This document shows positions 60,401 through 64,000 of a DNA stretch of 64,000 nucleotides, piece by piece. The DNA is taken from NCBI RefSeq assembly GCF_020882245.1, contig NC_083599.1:51610748-51674747 (forward strand), in the 5' to 3' direction. Source of the DNA: Rhopalosiphum padi (Eukaryota; Arthropoda; Insecta; Hemiptera; Aphididae). The position numbers and the translations under genes are program-made. How positions within the stretch are numbered: the first letter of the stretch is position 1; each line of letters starts with the position of its first letter. Under the pieces are notes generated by a model. That model did not search any database. It had not been told where the DNA came from and saw only the letters and a program-made list of their open reading frames with translations.

Positions 60401-63400
60401 TATTGAGATTTTTACAAATTTTGTCGCAAATATAAATTTAAACTTTTATACAAAAATATATTTTCTATACATTTTTGATGTTTTTAATTTTTAAATGAAA
60501 AATCTTGTATTAAATTTTCAAGAATATATTTACTTAGTGAAGTAAGAAAACTAGAAATGAAAAATTTTAAATATAAAAGAAGTCAAAATCTTTTGAAAAT
60601 AATATTATATTGTATAATGATCAATGATCATATGATAAAAATTTCAAGTAACAACGGTTATCCGTTTTCAAGTTACACCAAAAAAACATAATCGATTTGA
60701 TCAAAAACTGGATTTGCGTAAAAGTTCCCATTTTTCCTAACTTTGTTTTTGTTTTGCTTGGTTATTTTGAAAAATACTCGCAATTTTGTATTTTAATTTC
60801 TTTAAAGTACAAACACTACAAACTAAATTCAATAGAAGTATTATTTCGACTCAATATTATGTATACACAGATACACACATAAAAAACCATATATCATTGT
60901 AAAATCAATAAATTTTTCATTCATTCACTTCGTTTAGAATCTAAAACAATAGTGAATATTATTTTTTAATTTACTAGAACAAAGAACATAATATTATTTT
61001 TTTTAATTTTTTTTATATTTAAAATACATAAATAATTTAATATCATTTAGTATTAAATTATTTTAATGATGTTGTGTATATGAAAATGCCTATTATAGTA
61101 TCATGCCATTTACATAACGAAAATATTAAAAATACTTCTAATTAAAATGATTTGCTCGTTAGAGTACTAAATAATATAATCATTAATAAGACCTATTTAA
61201 ATTAAATTTGATTTTACAAAAAAATATTATTTGTAGGTACTTAATATTTAATGTTTAAATACACTAAACTTATTGTTCTGTTGTTTAATTTAGGTAATTG
61301 GTATGAACAGTTTTAATAATTACTTCAAGCGCATTACTAAAACTAGCATTATTCCCAATGAACCTGGTAAATTATAGTTATATTATAAACATTATGCATT
61401 TATTATTTTAATATACTTACTATAAATTAAAACCGTACGTATAAAGCATATGCAATTTATATTTATATATATATATATATATACATATTATAAATAGATG
61501 TACCATACATAACTACCACAAAAAAGGCGATCGGAGTAGTTGGCGGTGAATTGCGTATCAATTGTCATGTCGAGTCATTAGTCCCAGTCACAGTTACCTG
61601 GGAGTCACTAAATTACCCTCGACAAGCTTGGAACTTTAGGTATTGGATATAACTAATGTAGTTTTGATGGTGTGAATCACTAAAAACTTTTATTTGTAAA
61701 AAAAAAAAAAATTATAAATTAATTTCAGCCAGAGTTCAGAAATTGAATTAGTCATACGCAACATAACATTCCAACATGGTGGCATTTTCACGTGTGGGGC
61801 ACAAAATATTGCTGGCTATTCCAAATCAACAACTAACGTCACCATAATATGTAAAAAAAATCATAGTTATTAATCTATCTAGGTATAATATATGAAATTA
61901 TATACATATGTGATACAATAATGCAAACACAATGTAGGTAATATATTATATTGAACTTATTATACTTAAAAAAAAATGATGATCGTTAAATTACGCTTTA
62001 TGGATAGTAAAATAATGAGGGTGACTTTACATTAATATATTATGATAATAATAATAATTTAGGTAGCTAATCAAAGTATAGTTTGTAAACAATTAGTTTA
62101 TAAACAATGATACATTTTTGTTTCGTAAAAAATAAGATGTTGTACTATAAAATTGAATATATAATTTAGTTTAGTTCAATTTTATAAAAGTCTAAAAATA
62201 TTAGATATTTATTACTTGAATTATATTATATTATGTTATATCGTATATTAATTTTGTATATTACTTATTGTGATAATTTTTTTCTATAGTTTTTAAATTC
62301 AGTAATAATAATGATCTAATACAGTACTGAATTTAAACTAAAAAAGAAAAGAACCTGAAAATTATTATTATTATTATTTATGTAAAATATGATATAATAA
62401 TACATTAGGCTTCATACTAATCATACTTCTTAGGCGTGTTTACAGTGCGGTCACTCTGGCAATGACCTTTGAATTCAAATTAAATCAAAACTAATTTTAG
62501 AATTGTTTTAGTTTTTTTTTACGTTGGGTGGACTGTACTTTGCCAAAAATTACTCTATGATCTGTACTACAATTTTGTGAAATTTTACTACACATGCCTC
62601 CTAATAGTTCTATATTATAGTTAACATTTATAAATATTTGTTTATTTTTTTTCAATACTTGGTAACAACGATTTTTACCATTTAAAATAACATCCTAATC
62701 TCAAATTATGTAGGTAGAAAGCATATTTTATACAACCAACGATAACTCTTCTCGGAACATTAATTGATACCTACCTAATCATAATTTAAAATTTACAACC
62801 TAAATATTGCCAAACTATTATCACACGATCGTCGCCTATTGATTTTATTATACAAATACAGTAGTACAGTCGTAATATAAAGTTACAATATGTATCAATT
62901 AGAAATGAATAAATAATTTAAAGTATCGACCGGCCATAACTTAAATGCATAATACATTTTTCATGATAAATTATCCATAAAGTGTATTGTTGTTTAGAGT
63001 ACACATGATTTTTAAATTTCGTATCACGTATGTTTACTTATATATAACAATATAATTTAATAACCTAGTTCATATATTATTGTTATGTAAATGATGAATA
63101 ATAATTATTCTTCGAATCTATAGGCTTATATTTTAATTAGGTACTAGGTTTTGACAAATAACAGTGGTGGAGTAATAATTTGAAATCAATCATGTAAACA
63201 TTATGATAAAAATTGTTTGTGCTCCATTAGTTATTAAGTGAGTTTTTTAATAATAAACTAGTTTATAGAGTCCCTCGATATATTTATTATGATCAAATGT
63301 AAATGTTCTCATATAATTCTATAGATCGAACAACATTAATATCTAAAAGAGTGTTAACAATCTGAACACAATGACGAATATTACTGTAAAAATTTGAACA

Positions 63401-64000
63401 CTATATTAAAATTATTTTAAACGTTGACGGTCAAATGTCTGGCATTTTAATAAAAATTACCATATAATCACTAATGAGATCACAAATATTTTAATAAATA
63501 ATAACTATTTTTATTTTAAGTGTACAATCATAAAATATACATTTATACGTTCGTGTTATTTAAATATAACAATTTATCAATGATAACCAAAATCATATAT
63601 TTTGTTTGAACAATTTTTATAATAAATTTTCCTAATTGTTAATTATTCTGCTTCACCTTTGTATTTTTAATTTTATAAAATTAACAGATTTATTTACTGT
63701 CGGTCATATAAAATGAACTTATAAATAAACCCACTTACTTGAATAAGCTATACTTTTTGATTAATTTAATTATTCTCTAATCATCATATCACGGCGGGTT
63801 CGCTTGGTTTTATTTAGGTAGCGTAAATACGCAAACAAATACGATTAATTTCGTATCGATTAGCACCTAATTAAATTACTTACCTATTAATCAAATATTT
63901 ATGTATATAAACGTGTACCTTGTCAATATGTCTTATTTTTTCTTACTCTTAGCCAAGCCAACGATTGCCGAGGGAAACGATAATGTAACTGTGGTATTAC
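51216..64000 (+). CDS. Hemicentin-like secreted vWA/Ig-domain protein, 5' part (nine exons, continues past window)
   Basis: Nine exons join without a frame conflict: 51216-51465, 52139-52368, 54954-55319, 55508-55658, 56255-56427, 61294-61366, 61498-61639, 61729-61850 and 63953 onward, about 518 residues in this window. The protein starts with a signal peptide (MNWLVSLTIVCLAVQCG), then a von Willebrand A domain (about residues 35-215) with the metal-site motif D41-T-T-G-S45-M, GGNDCPE near 110 and YVFTDAPP near 138. A linker region rich in beta-strands follows, with the SIIPNEPD junction, then immunoglobulin-like domains, the first with Cys, Trp (TVTWES) and FTCGAQN. This order is typical of hemicentins, large extracellular-matrix proteins in basement-membrane linkage and cell attachment. 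Full hemicentins are several thousand residues, so most of the gene lies to the right. The exact family member is inferred from motifs. Confidence 0.85.
51466..52138 (+). other. Intron 1
   Basis: 673-bp AT-rich intron with a (TA)n run at 51604-51620 and T-runs. Donor GGTATAG, acceptor TTGAACAG. No other feature seen. Confidence 0.8.
52139..52368 (+). CDS. Exon 2: central vWA domain
   Basis: 230 nt, completing the split Asp codon and encoding DVGPVTETFDPK, GGGNDCPEMGITAV, PNSYIYVFTDAPPKD and LIQRKQSQ. It ends at a codon boundary before GT at 52369. The CPEM and FTDA motifs belong to the vWA domain of hemicentins. Confidence 0.9.
52369..54953 (+). other. Intron 2
   Basis: 2.6-kb AT-rich intron with a (TA)n run at 53689-53709. 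Short open frames (52515-52709, 53482-53667) are AT-driven and lack splice context. No transposon ends recognised. Confidence 0.75.
54954..55319 (+). CDS. Exon 3: end of vWA domain and start of linker region
   Basis: 366 nt in phase 0, after the acceptor TGCGCAG. It continues VVVLRTEHGCVSSDTSYENI and GSGNVFDVNKGDISKVLEFV, the expected last strand and helix of the vWA domain. It then enters the linker with PQKQLIPFPKKLSIDESI and SVSGLNSNIDVVNPIG. The donor is GGTAATT at 55319-55325. The usual short Gly/Cys loop after QVVVL differs here (RTEHGCVSSD). Confidence 0.88.
55508..55658 (+). CDS. Exon 4: linker region
   Basis: 151 nt, entered in phase 0 after TTCTAAG and left one base into a Gly codon. 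It encodes EPMPGEWTLYITSESSHEI and CGISTKNFDFGFAIAKP. The PGEW pattern is typical of the segment after the vWA domain in hemicentins. The preceding intron is only 188 bp. Confidence 0.85.
55659..56254 (+). other. Intron 4
   Basis: 596-bp AT-rich intron, with no feature beyond the splice signals. Confidence 0.75.
56255..56427 (+). CDS. Exon 5: linker region
   Basis: 173 nt after ATAATAG. It completes the Gly codon and encodes GAKNYILVDCPDVKKF, CKIQDLSSDGR and PNDNPFYVQ, ending in phase 0 before GTAAAT. The composition and phase are right, and the NPFYVQ ending leads to the next exon's VIGMNSF in the hemicentin pattern. Confidence 0.82.
57201..57225. repeat. (ATT)n microsatellite
   Basis: Uninterrupted ATT run in intron 5. 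Confidence 0.9.
57651..60946. mobile_element. 3.3-kb non-autonomous DNA element with inverted ends
   Basis: The left end reads TTTAGATTCTGAGTGAAGC followed by AATGAATGTATTGATT. The right end, read on the minus strand, is TTTAGATTCTAAACGAAG followed by TGAATGAATG and then TTTATTGATT. The interior is A/T-rich with many TTTTCAA and AAAATTTT pieces. It shares CAAAAACGAATAACC (58439) with the repeat near 26537. No transposase frame survives; the longest frame (60697-60882) is 61 codons. A clear target duplication was not found, so the exact ends are approximate. Confidence 0.6.
57713..57731. repeat. (TG)n microsatellite
   Basis: TG run just inside the left end of the 3.3-kb element. Confidence 0.9.
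61294..61366 (+). CDS. Exon 6: junction before first Ig-like domain
   Basis: 73 nt after TTTAATTTAG. It encodes VIGMNSFNNYFKRITKTSIIP and NEP, leaving one base of an Asp codon. In hemicentins the equivalent segment has the form of a Gly, an aromatic, then (Q/K)R and a PxxP stretch before the first Ig domain. Confidence 0.82.
61498..61639 (+). CDS. Exon 7: first half of Ig-like domain 1
   Basis: 142 nt. It completes Asp, then encodes VPYITTTKKAIGVVGGELRI, NCHVESLVPVTVTWESLNYP and RQAWNF, leaving two bases of a Ser codon. The Cys of LRINCHV and the Trp of VTWES are the conserved Ig-fold core residues. The preceding intron is only 131 bp. Confidence 0.88.
61729..61850 (+). CDS. Exon 8: second half of Ig-like domain 1
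   Basis: 122 nt after AATTTCAG. It completes Ser, then encodes QSSEIELVIRNITFQHGGIF, TCGAQNIAGYSKSTTNV and TII. The GGIFTCGAQN motif carries the second Ig cysteine, with Phe in place of the usual Tyr. The exon ends one base into a codon before GTAAAA. The preceding intron is 89 bp. Confidence 0.88.
61851..63952 (+). other. Intron 8
   Basis: 2.1-kb AT-rich intron. No exon, transposon end or structured repeat was recognised. It ends with the pyrimidine-rich acceptor TTCTTACTCTTAG. Confidence 0.75.
63953..64000 (+). CDS. Exon 9 (partial): start of Ig-like domain 2
   Basis: At least 48 nt, continuing in the right phase with SKPTIAEGNDNVTVVL up to the window edge. This is the typical opening strand of another Ig-like domain. 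The exon and the gene continue to the right. Confidence 0.8.

Larger units (their letters stand above)
56428..61293 (+). other. Intron 5, enlarged by a DNA element
   Basis: 4.9-kb intron. About 3.3 kb of it (57651-60946) is an inverted-terminus repeat element. Microsatellites lie at 57201-57225 (ATT) and 57713-57731 (TG). No exon-like sequence was found in the remaining AT-rich DNA. Confidence 0.75.

Overview
The window looks like nuclear DNA from an aphid (Hemiptera: Aphididae). The evidence is the very AT-rich background, spliced genes with long introns, and dispersed repeats whose ends match sequence typical of aphid genomes (for example the GATTCTGAGCGGAACGAAG-type termini and the GAGGACG..CCGCATGTGTTGTCTC-type termini). 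No bacterial gene organisation, rRNA, tRNA or CRISPR array was seen. The species call is an inference from repeat style, not from a search.

Layout. (1) 1-21.2 kb: two exons of what is probably one plus-strand gene, 2153-2329 and 20182-20631, separated by about 17.9 kb of AT-rich intron with small repeats (a Tc1/mariner-like MITE, a 290-bp tandem duplication, perfect hairpins and a coding-like fragment). The last exon encodes a serine/arginine-rich protein ending in one C-terminal membrane segment. It sits in a sharply bounded GC-rich island (about 20.19-21.19 kb) that also holds an Asp/Gly/Arg repeat reading frame after the stop codon. (2) 21.2-30.4 kb: no gene recognised; remnants of one or more aphid repeat families and microsatellites. 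(3) 30385-37860: a complete 7,476-bp BEL/Pao LTR retrotransposon on the minus strand. It has 974-bp LTRs that look identical, a 5-bp ACAAG target duplication, a tRNA-Tyr-type primer site, a polypurine tract and one uninterrupted 1,766-codon Gag-Pol frame. It is the youngest and most intact feature in the window. (4) 37.9-51.2 kb: AT-rich, with a 426-bp foldback element, repeat fragments and a weak candidate first exon at 45722. (5) 51216 to the window end: the first nine exons of a hemicentin-like secreted protein on the plus strand (signal peptide, vWA domain with a MIDAS-like motif, linker region, then the first immunoglobulin-like domains). All splice phases agree and the gene runs off the right edge. 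A 3.3-kb inverted-terminus DNA element lies inside its fifth intron.

The genes are unlinked in function as far as can be seen. The hemicentin-like gene belongs to the extracellular matrix, the 20-kb gene is an unrecognised membrane-anchored protein, and everything else is transposon-derived or featureless AT-rich DNA. No new biological system was convincingly found. The observations most worth checking are the intact young BEL/Pao copy, the GC-island gene with its repeat-bearing downstream frame, and a few perfect inverted repeats.
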